From Apostichopus parvimensis (taxonomy: Eukaryota > Echinodermata > Holothuroidea > Aspidochirotida > Stichopodidae), in the NCBI GenBank assembly GCA_000934455.1, contig KN884838.1, positions 33,377 to 85,609 of the forward strand: DNA of 52,233 bases, read 5' to 3'. The position numbers and the translations under genes were made by a program. Position 1 is the stretch's first letter. The number at the start of each line of letters is the position of its first letter. The notes below the pieces were generated by a model. It was not told where the DNA came from. It saw nothing but the letters and a program-made list of their open reading frames with translations, and made no database searches. Below are positions 12,230 to 25,054 of this stretch, in pieces.

Positions 12230-12560
12230 GTATAAGCTAATTCTCAATGACAACACAAACAGAATTGATGCATGTTTCGTCACGGTTCTGTACTGTCCCC
12301 CCTGTAACCACCGTTAAGATTAACGATTCATGTATATCTCCTGTTCACTCTGTTACATACCTAGGTGTTATTTTGATGATAAACTCACATTGATGCCTCG
12401 TGTAAATAACATATCTGCCGCTCTGCTTAGCTTCACACTCTTTAAGAAAATTTAGCCAATTTGCAAATATCTTGATAAAAATTTGACTGAGACAATTATC
12501 TATGCTTTTGTCCTCTTATGCTGTATTTTTGTACACTAATTTTGTTTCTTGTAAAGCGCA
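12230..12560 (+). mobile_element. Decayed CR1/L2-like non-LTR retrotransposon fragment
   Basis: Read across frames with at least one frameshift, the plus strand resembles the C-terminal part of a non-LTR reverse transcriptase: HSVTYLGVI, then DDKLTLMPRVNNI, then KYLDKNLTE and IIYAFV. There are several stops and the element is dead. The same fragment lies in the E spacer (42758-43088) but not in the matching place after C, so it entered the B/E lineage before the B-E duplication. Confidence 0.65.
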
Positions 12561-15130
12561 TTGAGACCGTCGGTATCATGCATTATGTAAATAAGTATTG
12601 TTTTTACAATCTCTATATTCAATATAAACTTTTGACAATGTGTTTAACTATAGATATCGATGACATAATTTACACCCTACAATATGTATTTTTCCCTTTA
12701 CATTGTGCGTAAAACAATTGAGTTCCACCAAGGTGTGCTAATCATTCTTTATGTACAATCGGCTTATGTGAGGACTATGACCAGCTCCCAGTAGCACGAT
12801 AGGAGAGTATAGTCAGGACGTAGATGGAGGACTTGGAAGAAACAGATTGTATTTGTTTTACAATTTGTAAATGTTAATATCACGTTGTCATGTAATTAGT
12901 TACCGTACTTACTTAGTTGTTAAGTTTATGAGTTAGTTATTTTAGTTACATAGTTTGGTAGGTAATCAATTACTAATTTGATAAGAAAAAAGCTTAACTT
13001 GCTGCCATACGCAATATAGGTACAGTGGAGAAGTGATTATTAGTTACACGCTAGTTGCATTCCTTTCCACATGATACAAAACGTATAGTAGATTGCCAGA
13101 TCTGAAAAACGCGGGTTGGCTTATTAATACTATATCGTGAATATAAAGCCTCCCTTATATGTAGTACATGATAAACAACGCAGTGTACTGTGAGTATGTA
13201 TTAGATTCGAATAATACAGCGAGCACCATGTACCGTTCACTACGATTAAGGAAAGGTAATATTACATATACAAGTTGTAAGAGCCCCCTCAACTTTTCGC
13301 TGTTACTAAATAGTCTACGAAAATTTCAAAGTCAAACTTAATATTGTTAAAAATCAAAACGTTTTTAACATTAGCCTAGTATCACAAGGATGGGAGATGT
13401 CCTGATCATTTTATGTCAGATCGTCAATAAAATGTGGACTCGGAATTCTCGTAAGCAATGTCGAATTTTACACAGTATGTTTCTTGTGCTTCATAGCATA
13501 TATTTACACGATAATAATTGATATCAAATCGTGATATATGTTGATGGTTTCGTTGATATTATGTTTATATCACCATGGAAAATTGAAGTAGGATTCCATT
13601 TTTGTCTCAATGATCATTAAGGAACTGAGTCCGGGGTGTGAAGTGAAAAAAAGATTCTACCAACGGGTCAGTATAAATCTCATCGGCTGCAGATGATGAT
13701 TTACATTTTTGAAACTTATCACAAACGTGCAGTCCCTCTGTCTACCATTTTCTTTTACAAAGATTGGTTATTCGTTGATTAACTAAGTGCATTTTTAGAC
13801 AGATGTATAATGAGTGCAGAGAAGATGCTTGTATTACTGATGTCATACCACAATTAATTGCTCCATTGACTTACTAAAATCGTCGTTTCCAAGGCCGCTA
13901 AAGCTTAGCCTAGAAGTTTTCGACTGATATTTCCTACCAACCACATGATACATCTAATGGCTATTACAGCCCATTTATTTGCCACCATGATCGTTTAGAT
14001 TGTTGAGCTATAGGACAGTTCAACTGTTAGCATAAAATGCTCCTCAACCCATATTACAGCTCTCGCTGCGGAATCTTCTTGTTTCACCCAAGATTTTCTA
14101 AAATACCTTAAATCTTCTCAATCTTCCAGATTTTTAGACCATCGGTAGTTCAATTCATCCTCTTCAACAGCCAAGCAAGAATGATGGAGACTCACAATCT
14201 GCCAAAAACAAAACATTAGCCTAGGTCACCTTGGGATATACCCTACCCTAATTGTGACACGGTACCTACTGTAACAGCTGAAAATAAGGTTAAGATAAAC
14301 ATAGCTACGAAACTCCTACCATATAACAATGGAATTAACAGTCTTCGCTTTGCATTACAGTAAGGTTTCAGTATGATATATGGCACCTTTCATTTAATAT
14401 TACTTATGCGAGGTTTATGTAGCATTTCAAAAGTTCAATTGTTGTTAAATGTTCACCCCATATAGATATGTGACTAAATTCATCAAGCGGAGTGGCAATT
14501 GACATGTAGTTTAGAGTCATCATTATGACTGGTTTGCAACTTACTATACTGGACATGAGATATATAGTATATCCATTGCTGTTTTCTGTACGTCAAATGT
14601 GGTCACGTGAAGTCATGCTTTGTTAAATATCGTATCATTTCTACGCTTCCGTATATGTTATTGTTATTTTATTATACTGTATTAGGTTACTGGTAGAGGC
14701 ATTTTCCAACTACTGAATGAGAAATACATGTCTTGACTGGACAAGATTTGGAGTATTTATTTCACTTGGACAATTAAAGGTGCTGACCAAGTGAAGACGT
14801 GTATGGAAGTTTGCCATTTGCTGAAATTTTCGTAGATATTAGTGTAAGGAAGAGGGTTAATAAACCTAAATAAAACATAGCTCTAATATCAGTTCTTCTC
14901 ACAAAATAAACAAGCAGCATATCACAAAACAAACGTTAGGGCTACGGCTCTTCCTAAGTTATTCATAAAATCGTTAACGTTGACATCTTTTTATGATACT
15001 TAGATTAATATGATAGTTTTAATATTACATACTGACATGCAAAGTCTACGCTAATAAGCTGACTCTCAAGGCAAGGTAATATTCTCTTTGGACGTTATTT
15101 TGTTGCATTTGAGTGTTTGTTCTTTTTTTG

Positions 15131-15153
15131 CCCCACCCCACCCCACCCCCACC
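15131..15153. repeat. C-rich CCCCA run
   Basis: Four to five CCCCA units in an otherwise AT-rich region upstream of C. The matching place upstream of D has a run of 11 C at 27246-27256. The complementary strand has four G runs and could form a G-quadruplex (inference). Confidence 0.7.
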
Positions 15154-15339
15154 AACAGAATACAATGTTATGTGCATGTCAACATTTCGATGTATTCAAG
15201 AGTATTTTGGGACATTTGGAATAAAACTTTACATGGCGATCATTCCTTTCGAAATTCCTTTCATGTTCAACTACTTCCTCGTTGTTCTATATACTTTCTT
15301 AATCTTATAATATGACTCATCATCCATTTTACAAAGTGA

Positions 15340-15886
15340 GAATGTGGTACAAACGGTGCTAAACATCTTCTTTACTGTTATAATATAGAAATATTGTGCT
15401 GAAAAGCATGAATCTATACGCTACCGTACAAACGAATACATAAAAAAACTTAAGGACAGCTTCCAGCACGAGGGTGAAAGCATAAAAAACACAGCTCCCT
15501 GTTTCATTTATTTTCGTAAGTTGTCGCATCGTGTACAGTCACATCAGACTATTTTACCATTTTCGGTCAGTGTGCAAACGATTAATGTTGTTTTACGCTG
15601 GGTATCAGTCAGTTCAGCGGAGAACGCAACGTTCCGAGCAGATTAAGTTATGTTATGGAAAATGTTATTACTGAAAACGAATATACTCCCCTGAAGATTA
15701 CACTACGGTAGAGCCAATTCGAAACGAGCTTCTCTGTCTCATTCGATAATTGGATCAACGTGCTATTGCAGTTTAACGTGTACAGTTTGTTAGTGCTGGT
15801 TTGCGTGCTCTACGTTACTTACTGTTATCTTGAACCGCAGAATTTCCTTTCATCTGTAGACACGAAGGAACAATTATCAAATCATC
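15340..15886 (+). promoter_or_regulatory. Conserved 5' flank of C
   Basis: Same conserved block as upstream of B, with AGTTGTCGCATCGTGTACAG, TCACATCAGACTATTT and TTACGCTGGGTATCAGTCAG. CTTTCATCTGTAG before the ATG looks like a strong 3' splice site, so the coding exon may be joined to an unseen 5' UTR exon. Role inferred. Confidence 0.4.
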
Positions 15887-18800
15887 ATGCATATTTATTT
15901 ATTCCTGGGAACCTTATCTTTCATCCATTGTTGTACAAGCGGTAGCGAACATGATTGTATTGTTTCTGACTATCGACCTGAAAGTACAACCGCAGTCATC
16001 GGTCAAAATGTCACCTTACGATGTGGAATAGATGGAAACTGTCCGTATTTTACTTGGTTCATCTTCCTTGCAAATGCAAGTCGCATTGACCTCTTAGTAG
16101 AACAATGCAACAATAGCTATAGAGCATGTCACGAAACAGCAGATGATGGACGAAACGTTCTTCATTTAACTGACATAGATAATCGTGTAGATGGATATTA
16201 CCAATGTTTTTGTGCCTCAAACCCAGCATATGCCTTTGGGTGTGAACAATTGATGGTCGTTAATTGCCCATTTGAAGTCCGTGTCAACAACGTTTTGATG
16301 GTAAGAATTTTTATATTTTAAGAAAGACATTTAAAGTTAGCTTTAGATTAACAATTGAGATGGAATAACATAGATTAGACATAAGATTAACAATTGAGAT
16401 GGAATAACATAGTGTTAAGCAAAACTTGATTATGCTCTCCGTTGTAATAACGAGTTTAGGATATAACGCTTACAAATGCATTGTTAATCGAAATTCCTTT
16501 TTTTGGTATTTACATAGATGTTCTACGTCTGATCTTAATTTCAAGAAAGAAAACAGTTTACGTGTTCTCTTTCAGTGTAATCCGTTTTATATCATGCATT
16601 AAGTAGTATGCCGTTTTAGATCTGCCTATGCATTGTTATAATCATTTCCGAATAGGACGTTGTATGTTAATTTATGATTAATAGGAGAAAAACCCTGACT
16701 GTGTTATTATTATTCCGTCGATAAGCATGTATGTTTGAACTATATCTTGTTTCAGTTCAGTTCAAGTAGTATTGGTCCCACGCAGACTCATGTAATCAAC
16801 GTTGCAGAAGGTGAATACATAAGAGTGAAGTGTCCAAAGAACAGTAACCGGCACAACTGTTCGGAAGGTAGGTTTAAACTTAAGACCTACGGAGGGTTTC
16901 CAAAACTTAATGTGTTTGATTAAAAAATTGCTGTAGACTGTTATCAGTGTATTTTCCTGGTATGAAATCAACAAATCTTAACGGTTTCTAAGATACATAA
17001 ATGGTATTGGCCCTATATGCTGTTTGTTTTCCATCGAACAGCATTAGCGACCACTCGAACGGTTTGATGGTGACGTTGGAGATGAACTTAAACATCACAT
17101 AAACTCCAATTAGTTTTCGATGAAGAAAATCCTCATGTTACTTTTCAGTACTAAGATCTATTAAAGCCACATATTAGTTGGGTTGAACCTGAGTGTTATT
17201 CTTACTAAGCCATGTCACAAATGGGGTTAGGGTTTTGCAATTAATAAGGACCTTCACCAACGACAATATTATATAATGTACAGGGAAGGTTTACGCGGTT
17301 GACCCCAACCCCCTCCCTGAGAAAGAATGGATAAAACAGTCGAATATTTGACATGAACTGTCGAAATTCCAATTTTTTCTTACATTTTTGATACAAGTTC
17401 TAACCAATTCCTACAAGACTCTTCATACGAAAACTTTCGAGGAAAAAAATTCAAGAATATATTCCAAACCTGAAAGAAAATAGGGTCCGTAGCTGGTACT
17501 TCCATATTAACAGTTAAACTTATGAGAAAGAAGAAAGAAGGGAAAACAGTTGAAATTTAAAAGGAGAAATAAAGAACTGAAAAGGTATTATTTATCGTAC
17601 TATATACAAACTATAATTCTTCTGAGGAATACTTTAAACCAGACCGGTTTTTTATCTTTCCAGTCATTGTTAATACCTTCCTACGCCACTGCTTCAGCAT
17701 TTAACAATCCCTTGAACCAAGGTAGCGATAAACCAAACCAGAAGTAGTATAGCTATAAAGTTTAGCATTTGCCAGGTGCTGTCCCAGGCAATTCTAGCAA
17801 AATAAACTTTTCAAAACATTATATCCATGTATTGTTTCGGAATTAGGCAAGTTCATTGTTTTGATCTCCTTAACTAAACATCGCATTCTTGCGATGTAGG
17901 AATCACGTTGTAGTGTTTAGGAGTGATTAAACCTACAAGCTTGTGCAAGGCTTTTTTAATCACTTCCCAATCTTTATACCTCTCATTTTGTCTGGTTATA
18001 TATTTTTGTATTATATTAAAGATAGAGAGTCTGAAATATAGTTTTACGAAACGAGTCGAAACTATGATATCTCTGACTTTACTTACTTTAATTTTGGCTG
18101 AAATTGTTTCCTCCGGAAGGACGACGATTTGTTTATTTGGCAGCGCCTTATGCCGCTGTTTATATTTTGTATGAATGCATAGTCTTATGTGATAAGTATG
18201 ACGTGTGAATATGAGGGTAGCAGTGGAAGATTGCCAGATTTACCACACCACAGCAAACATTACGTCAAATCATGAAAAACTTTTTATCTGGGTTTGCTAA
18301 TAAACCAGAATTATTCATTTCTGTAAAATAATCTATCTTTACTTTAGAGGACCAGAGAAATTCACCAAATCAAAGTTGAACTTCAAAGAAAGCTCACGAT
18401 TTGTGAAACTGTTTTAAAAAAAATGGTCATGTTTCAAGATAATATGGACATATCAGCAAATATTCTTTATATTCAAGATTCATCGAAAAGGTTCACTGCA
18501 ACAAGATCTTATCAAAATTGCTTCATCGAATGTAACTGTAGTAGAAAAGTTGCCACAGGAGTTACCATCAACGTATTGCAACGTGAAACTCCCACAAATT
18601 CATCTTCAACGACCGCAGCCGTACGTTCTATTGCATCAACCACATCATTAACGAGTTATAGTAAAGAACAAATGACAGATGGTAGGACACACAACTCAGT
18701 CAGAACCGGTATTGGTATGTCCTCTAACGATAATTATATTGTTGTCGTGATTGTTCTTGTAATAGTAGCTATAGGTCTATATCTGTTGATAGTTTCCAAG

Positions 18801-19643
18801 ACTTAACAAATATCAAACTTAGAATCAGTATTTCCCTAGCAAGGGTCAGTAGTTGTGACTGCTTCTACTTAATTGAAAAAAAAAATAATTGAAAAGAAAA
18901 ACATAGCATACAATAAAATGTTGGACACCATAGTTATGATAGCGTACTGAAGAAAAGCTATTATTTCTATGCAAAACAAATAATTATTCTTAATTAAGCT
19001 TACATACTATGACCTTTGCTTGTAAAGCGTCTGAAGCCAATGGGAAGAACCAAGTGAGTAGATAAAGATGATGTATACTCGTATATTTTGCAATTCCTGT
19101 GTTTGACGATAAGTATCCTAATACAGTTTAGCTGTTAGCTGAATATTTTTCATGTTTTAAGATACCTTAATGGCATTGTCTTTATTGTCTTCTTTTATTT
19201 TTCATGGTCCATTGACATTCGCTACACCCTCACTCAAAGGCAATCACCAACAACCAACAGCATGTAACTGCATCCCGGTCGTGGCTGTTCTTCTAGTATC
19301 AGTATCAATCTTTGTGCTTGTCGTTGGCGCTCTATTAATTTATATTCGATATTTGAAGACTAATGGATTTCCTAAACCAGTTTCAACGAATAAAGCAATC
19401 TTTTTACAACCAGTCGATGGAACGGTTTCTACATATGTTAATGCTGACGCGGGAAAATCAGCAACGTGTCATACTTGCGTACCTAATGCTGAAGTCATGG
19501 TCTCATCAATGAGCATTACAGACAATCTCGAAGCGAATTTTTCAGCATCTAAACGTAAAGTTTCAAACTGTGACGCGTCCGGCTACGAAATCCCCAAAAA
19601 TGTGGATTGTACAAATGAAATCAAGTATGAAACAATAAATTGA
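15887..19643 (+). CDS. Copy C: Ig-like transmembrane receptor with one C-terminal ITIM
   Basis: Exons 15887-16300, 16756-16867, 18478-18681 and 19240-19643 give a 377-aa long form. The signal peptide is MHIYLFLGTLSFIHCC. The Ig-like domain has NVTLRC, FTWFI and GYYQCFC, with nine Cys after the signal peptide. Exon 2 plus the start of exon 3 give the second small Ig-like module (EYIRVKC, CFIECNC, VTINVLQ). A Ser/Thr stalk and an exon-4 TM follow (residues about 255-279). The tail has YVNA (Y309), YEIP (Y359) and, at the very end, IKYETIN. I-x-Y-x-x-I is a canonical ITIM (Y373), the motif that recruits SH2 phosphatases in vertebrate inhibitory receptors. The exon-3 donor is GATG|GTAGGA, slightly weaker than in B and E. 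Ligand and signalling are inferred only. Confidence 0.75.
16345..16412. repeat. Small tandem duplication in C intron 1
   Basis: A 29-base word beginning AGATTAACAATTGAGATGG occurs at 16345-16373 and again at 16384-16412 (period 39). B, D and E have it once at most. This is a private length change of copy C. Confidence 0.85.
18478..18806 (+). CDS. Copy C alternative last exon: TM with almost no tail
   Basis: Read-through of the donor at 18681/18682 continues to a complete hydrophobic TM and stops after only SKT (TAA at 18804-18806). AATAAA at 18912-18917 follows. Compared with B, a small deletion removed the SLCVSDFP segment, so this form would have essentially no cytoplasmic part. Use of this form is inferred. 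Confidence 0.45.
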
Positions 19644-21009
19644 GGAGGAACAAAATTGGCATCAAGCCAAGCGATCGAAATCAAAGAATGCTGCTATTAG
19701 CGCTACAAATTGAAATGATTATTGAGTATGATATCAATTATAAAAATGTATCATTTGTAATGGTTTATGTAAACATTAAGCTGAGTTATGCTCACGGAAA
19801 AAGTAAAATACGACAAGAACGTTTTAAACTATTTATTTTCAACGGATTGACTGTGGTCTAACATTTTTAGATTAATGAAAAGGTCATTGTAGATTTCGTG
19901 AATCATGTCCATGCAAAAGATCAGTTCTCACGGTAACAACATTGCTGCCCCTTACAAATGAACACATGTCATACGTACTGTTGGTAATTCGTGACGCATC
20001 ATATTCGAAATCCACATAACGATATAAAGTCGCTGAGACTAAGCCAACATACAAAAATAAGGTACACTTGCATAAACATTCGAATATAAACAATGCTTTG
20101 ACAGTGAATAAACATCAGGATATAGCCCTATATATACTAAGCAATCTAAGCCTCTTACGTATTTTTAAGTTAGACGTTGAGTTTCACGTCGTATTCTAGC
20201 GTACGTCAACTTGGATAAAATGAGCGCGATGCTAGGTCAATACCTGACGTGTTTTTTTTTATCAAATTGTATGATGTACAAGTAGTTAAGACACCAATAC
20301 CAACAGACTAGCATCAGGTAATGTAGCAAAAATTAGAATAGCATTAATATTATATGTAATTGTTAGAGATTATAACTTGACGAAAATCTTCAGCATAATT
20401 TAAGAAGTTCACATTTCAAGTCAAGAACTATTGTTTACATGGCAAACATTACAGTCACAGAGTATGAAGCTCAGAACATTGATTCAGAGGATACATACCT
20501 TATTTTAAGGATAAGAAAGAAAACATTGTATAATATTCCGTATACATAATTGGAAAATTTTGAAATTTATTTCACTAACGAACTAAACCAACAATCCACG
20601 TTTTTCTTTATAAGCTTCGAGTAACTTATTATTGCATCGAGGAAGCAGTTGCTTTCAATTGGAACTCAATTGAAAAAAATAAACGTTCGCATTGTGAAAC
20701 TAAATCATGTCGCATGTAAACAGTTCCCCGTGACACATGTAGACTAAACATATAGGTCAATGAATGAATTTAAAGGGCATGAATAGGGTTTTGTTTTATT
20801 GTTCTTCGGTGTTTTAACATCCATCGTTACAAAACGTTAATTCTCTAAGCAAAGTAATGTTACTCTACAGCAGAGTTTATACGTCAAACTTCATTGATAA
20901 TTTTTTTATGATCTGTAAGTTGAAAAAACAATTTTGGCAATGTGTTTCATATTACGATGACATGATTTTCACCGTACAATATGTTCTTGTTTCCTTTGCA
21001 CAGTGCATA
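19644..21009. other. Downstream spacer of C
   Basis: Noncoding. It aligns with the B spacer from 10831 to about 12710 but lacks the reverse-transcriptase fragment. No gene is seen. The alignment breaks at about 21009, where a 4-kb block is inserted. Confidence 0.6.
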
Positions 21010-23260
21010 TAAATTGTAATTAATAAAAGAAAACCTATGTCATATAAATGTCTTGCACTGACTGATATTAAGGAATTAATAAGTGTCATATAGTTTCTTT
21101 TAAATGTAAATTCGACATTGATTCATATTCGTATTAAAACTGTTAATCTCAACATTAGCAGCTTGCAGAATCACGTTTTTCTCTATAGTATGTTTATTTC
21201 ATTCCACAGTTTAGCAAATGTCAAACTACTGTATCAAGTTGTTTACTTGAGAAATGCATGTAAATTGTAAATGATTGTATTATATACTGAAAGGAATTAC
21301 AATATCTCCGATACTTCTTTTAAGCTAAGCAGTTGTATATTTTCTTAAACGTAAACCATCGCTAGCTGCAATACTTAGTAAAGACTTTCCTGATTAAGAC
21401 TTCCCCGGATACCTGTTGTTGTGTTGAAAGCCGTAACGTATAATATTATAAAGACAATTTTCTAAACAAAGCGAAAGAAGTTTCGCTTTACGTTACTCAC
21501 GAGTATCTTATCAACTTTTTAAGTCAATAGTCTTAATAGTAGTTCTACGACATTATAGTAAATCCACTAAGCGCACTGAGGTATTAGGGAGAAGGAAACA
21601 TTATACGTGCATATTTTACAGAGAGCAAATACTCTACTTCACCTCTGTCAAAATATTTTCCCCCAAATGGCGGATGTTCTTGTTATATTATTTGTCTTTA
21701 CTTAGTTGTCGCAATGGGTCTATGCATTGTCTCCTTCCAAACGTTATTACATTGATAAAACCATTTGTTTACAGCAACATTTAAACAGTCGCAAATTTTG
21801 AATATCACTGAAAGCATCAAATAATATGGAAACAACTTTATTGATCATATTTGTTTTATTAAACTCTATGACAAAACAAAATTTATATAGATTATTCAAT
21901 GTGTATTTTCGTTTTTATGAAAATTAAAGACAGTTGTGCAGTATGTACAAGGTAAACAGGCACGTAGAGACGCAATGAAACTGAATTAATATTCATGCAT
22001 GACGGGCAAGGATAATACGAAAGTAAAATATTTTCAACTGCGAATATGAAGTCAACAAATCACTTACATTACGCACGCAAATTTCTTGGCTGGTCAATGC
22101 GATGCTTATTTTTTTTTAACAGTACAAAGTACTTGTATTGGTATCTTTTACCTTATATATTATACGATTATTGTCAGTAGGTTTTCACTATAAGTGTTGA
22201 CGATTGTTTGGAACAAAGAAGTACCACTTTGCCAATATTTATATCATCAACGGTGACCATAACATTAAAGGCAACTAAGCAATAATATTTTTCTGGGCAA
22301 TAGACACAAAGCTTCAAACGAAAGCATTTTCCAGGGTACTCATGGGAAACTATTTTGAGATTAACACATCTCAAGTCACATTAATAATATTGTCACTTAC
22401 TTGATAACCACCCTGTTTGTAGGAATCGTAATTTAGAACAAAATATTTTGGCAGCCATATAACAATGGAGTTTTATTTTCGCGTGGTAAACCATAGCTCG
22501 TCGTACATTGAGTCAAATAACTATAGTTAAAGATACACACTGATACATAATGATACACGTATGTGACCATGTGTGTTCATATCGTATTCAGAAACAAATA
22601 TAATGTTAAAGGCTGACTATGATTTTGCATCTATTTTTGTCATATTATTTTCAAATCACATTTTACACCACTGATGCATATTTTTTAATCCTAAGAAAGG
22701 GAATTTGGATTGTATATCAAAGGCACCTGTTAAGTAATCCGATGTAATTCCGGGATATGCTAAGCAAGATCCAGAGAAGTTAAATCTTCTCGTTTTCTTC
22801 TAAACGTTTGATAAATTGGCCTATTCGATGATGATCCTTTGAACGAATGTCGCTTAATTGTGTCAGCATATGATATTCTAATATAACGTTATCACACTAT
22901 GAAGATATGGCGAAGAGTCATAACAATTAAAAGCAGCAGGAAGGAATTAGAATTGATAATTAAATTATAAAATGAAAATGATTTTTCACATTGAACTAAA
23001 TTCTAATAGGAAGAAAGATAGTTTGTGAAGGGCTTCAATGATCTGTAGGCACATTTTGCTCTACTTATACTCAACTTCATGATATCAATGACTTCGATTT
23101 CCTTTCATTTCAAATGTTAAAACAGATTTGTTTTTATATGAAGAATTTGATGCTGTTTCAAAATAAATATAGCTTCCTGATATCGGAAACGGAAAATATT
23201 TGCCCAGTGTCAACGTCATTGTAGGAGTTTTTGTTGCTTAGGAACAGAATAATGTTCAGC

Positions 23261-23282
23261 CTAACGTTAAATTTAACGTTAG
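23261..23282. repeat. Perfect 22-bp palindrome
   Basis: Two 11-base arms (CTAACGTTAAA and its complement) meet without a spacer. It is isolated, and no neighbouring gene suggests a function. Confidence 0.8.
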
Positions 23283-23739
23283 TAGTACGTATCGCTTTGC
23301 ATGCTAAGTTAAATTATAAAATTCTAGGCTACTTTAAGTGCTTTTGTAGTACTAACAAAATATGTTGATTAGTTTCCTGAGATTTCAGGAGCCTGTAAGC
23401 TGGTCACCAGGGTATCCATTATATAATATACTCTGTGCATTAGTTTGTGCCGCCATGTTATCATAAGAGTGGTCTTGGTGGCATGTTGCGTATCTTTGTT
23501 ATAAACTACATACTCTACCTTAAAGTTAGACTGAAAAGAAACACACACATGCAACTCGTAGCGGTTGGGTCACATTACAATGTCCAACTCACTAATTATA
23601 TGTTAAACAGGATTCAAATCTAGAAGGTAGGTTTAAATAATGCTACCCGTTTTTTTACTTACCTTTTTTAACTTATTTTGGACGAACATATTTTTAGGAA
23701 GTTCAGCATCTTATTATGAAGCGAAGGGATTCGACCGAA

Positions 23740-24420
23740 TAAATAGAAACAAACTTTCATTATACATGTTTATCATCATTTCATTTTCCATTCAAATACC
23801 AGATCTAATAATTTTCTCATGCTTGTTTCCGAAGGTTTCCGAAAATAATGATGCCGCATCATAGCATAATAGTGCGTATATCATACACTGACGGCTTTCC
23901 ACAAGTCTGTCCTGTTCATTTATTGCTGAAGCATAATATTTTAATGACGTGCACTAACGCTAGTTTTTTGGTTCAATCGAATAGTTAGCACACGATAGGA
24001 CGGTGGCTACAATTAGAGACTACGTACCCTTGAATTTTCTTGAAGTGACTTTGGTTTTCTTTACCCATTTTCATAGAAATCATTACATTAACCAAATATC
24101 GAATTCGATAACTTCACAGTGCTTCGAATGCCTATATCAGTCACAGTTAATTCATCGTAGCACCATAGACGGATATTCTGCCCATACGGCGTTATTAGTC
24201 CATAGATTTAGCAACACTAGAATTGATCACAAATGTTCAAGCTATAACTTGTCCAACTGAAGTATAGATAGCTGAAGCAGAAAAGCAAACAAGAGATAAT
24301 AGTTTTAAAAATGTTTCTTTAAATTCGTTCACTTTTCTTCTTTATGATTTGTATGCTTTACGTCACATATTCGGGTGATAATATTTGGTTGTTATAACAC
24401 TTAATGTCCATTCTGTTGAT
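23740..24420 (+). pseudogene. Relic of an A/F-type receptor gene 5' flank
   Basis: Positions 23740-24060 align with the far upstream region of F (about 47393-47700), sharing ACATGTTTATCAT, GTCCTGTTCATTTAT, TGACGTGCA and GACGGTGG. Positions 24070-24415 align with the block at 2180-2512 that precedes pseudogene A. No Ig exon follows, so this is a headless remnant of a further gene copy. The open frame at 24003-24260 is not protein-like. Confidence 0.5.
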
Positions 24421-24780
24421 TAACTTTTGGCTAATTAACATTTGACAAACAGTTAACAAACAGTTAATTAACTTTAACTAACTTTGCTTAACTTTAATTT
24501 TAATTACTTTAAAATTACTTTAAATTACTTTAAAGTTAAAAAAAAGTAAACAAACAGTTAAATGACAAACAATGAAATAATTTAAAGTAAACAAATAGTT
24601 AATTGACCTTAATTTGAATTAATTTAAAAACTTTTAAATTACTTTAAATTACTTCAAATTTTTAAAGTTTTAAATTTAAACATGTAAAAATTAAAAACTT
24701 TAAACTTAAAATTAATTTTAATTAACTTTTGGTTAATTTACATTTAACAAACAGTTAAAAAAGTTTCCTTACTGTTTTTT
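24421..24780. repeat. TTAA-rich low-complexity repeat
   Basis: Irregular repetition of TTAACTTTAA, AACAGTTAA, ATTACTTTAAA and complements over about 350 bases. It forms a degenerate AT minisatellite and is noncoding. Confidence 0.8.
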
Positions 24781-25054
24781 AACAATTAACATTAGGTTAC
24801 GAAGCCCAGAATCTATTTCAAATTATAAGGTCCATTTAAACAATTGACTTCCATTTGGTATTCCGTTGTACTGTTAGTATCATTGTGTTTATAAATGTTT
24901 TCTATTAGTGAAAGATAATTGTGACAAATCACGTTCAATTATATACAACATTACCCCCTACCAAAAGGCCCTTCAGTTTATACATGATGCAAAGTCGTGT
25001 ATCTCAATGTAACACACCTGATTCCCTACCTCTACCCATCTGCCTGTGAGCTTA

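Larger units (their letters stand above)
4484..14714. repeat. Segmental duplication, first copy
   Basis: This interval is collinear with 35294-45849. It holds the 3' end of pseudogene A, complete gene B and its downstream spacer. By hand, one 500-base stretch of the 5' spacer (6001-6500) differs at about five positions, so the duplication is recent. Main differences: the second copy has a roughly 290-bp deletion in the A relic and an extra retroelement fragment near its right end. Confidence 0.85.
10831..15339. other. Spacer between B and C
   Basis: Noncoding spacer copied almost unchanged after E (41361-45198 and 45786-45849). Its parts also appear after C (19644-21009) and before D (25055-27359). 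AATAAA lies right after the B stop (10836-10841). Apart from a decayed reverse-transcriptase fragment (separate entry), no genes are seen. Confidence 0.6.
21010..25054. other. 4-kb block interrupting the C-D spacer
   Basis: In B the spacer runs on without a break at about 12710. Here its left half ends at about 21009 and its right half resumes at 25055 (AAAACAATTGAGTTCCACC). Between them is sequence with no counterpart after B or E. Positions 21010-23739 show nothing recognisable; the minus frame at 22174-22374 is Cys-rich but matches no array exon. Positions 23740-24420 are a gene-flank relic and 24421-24780 is AT-rich repeat (separate entries). Confidence 0.55.

Noticed and set aside
12518-12712. 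Open frame in the B spacer (duplicate at 43045)
   Set aside because: Partly overlaps the decayed RT relic in another frame; no protein character of its own.
22174-22374. Cys-rich minus-strand frame considered as an Ig relic
   Set aside because: Does not align with any exon of the array and has no conserved Ig residues in order.
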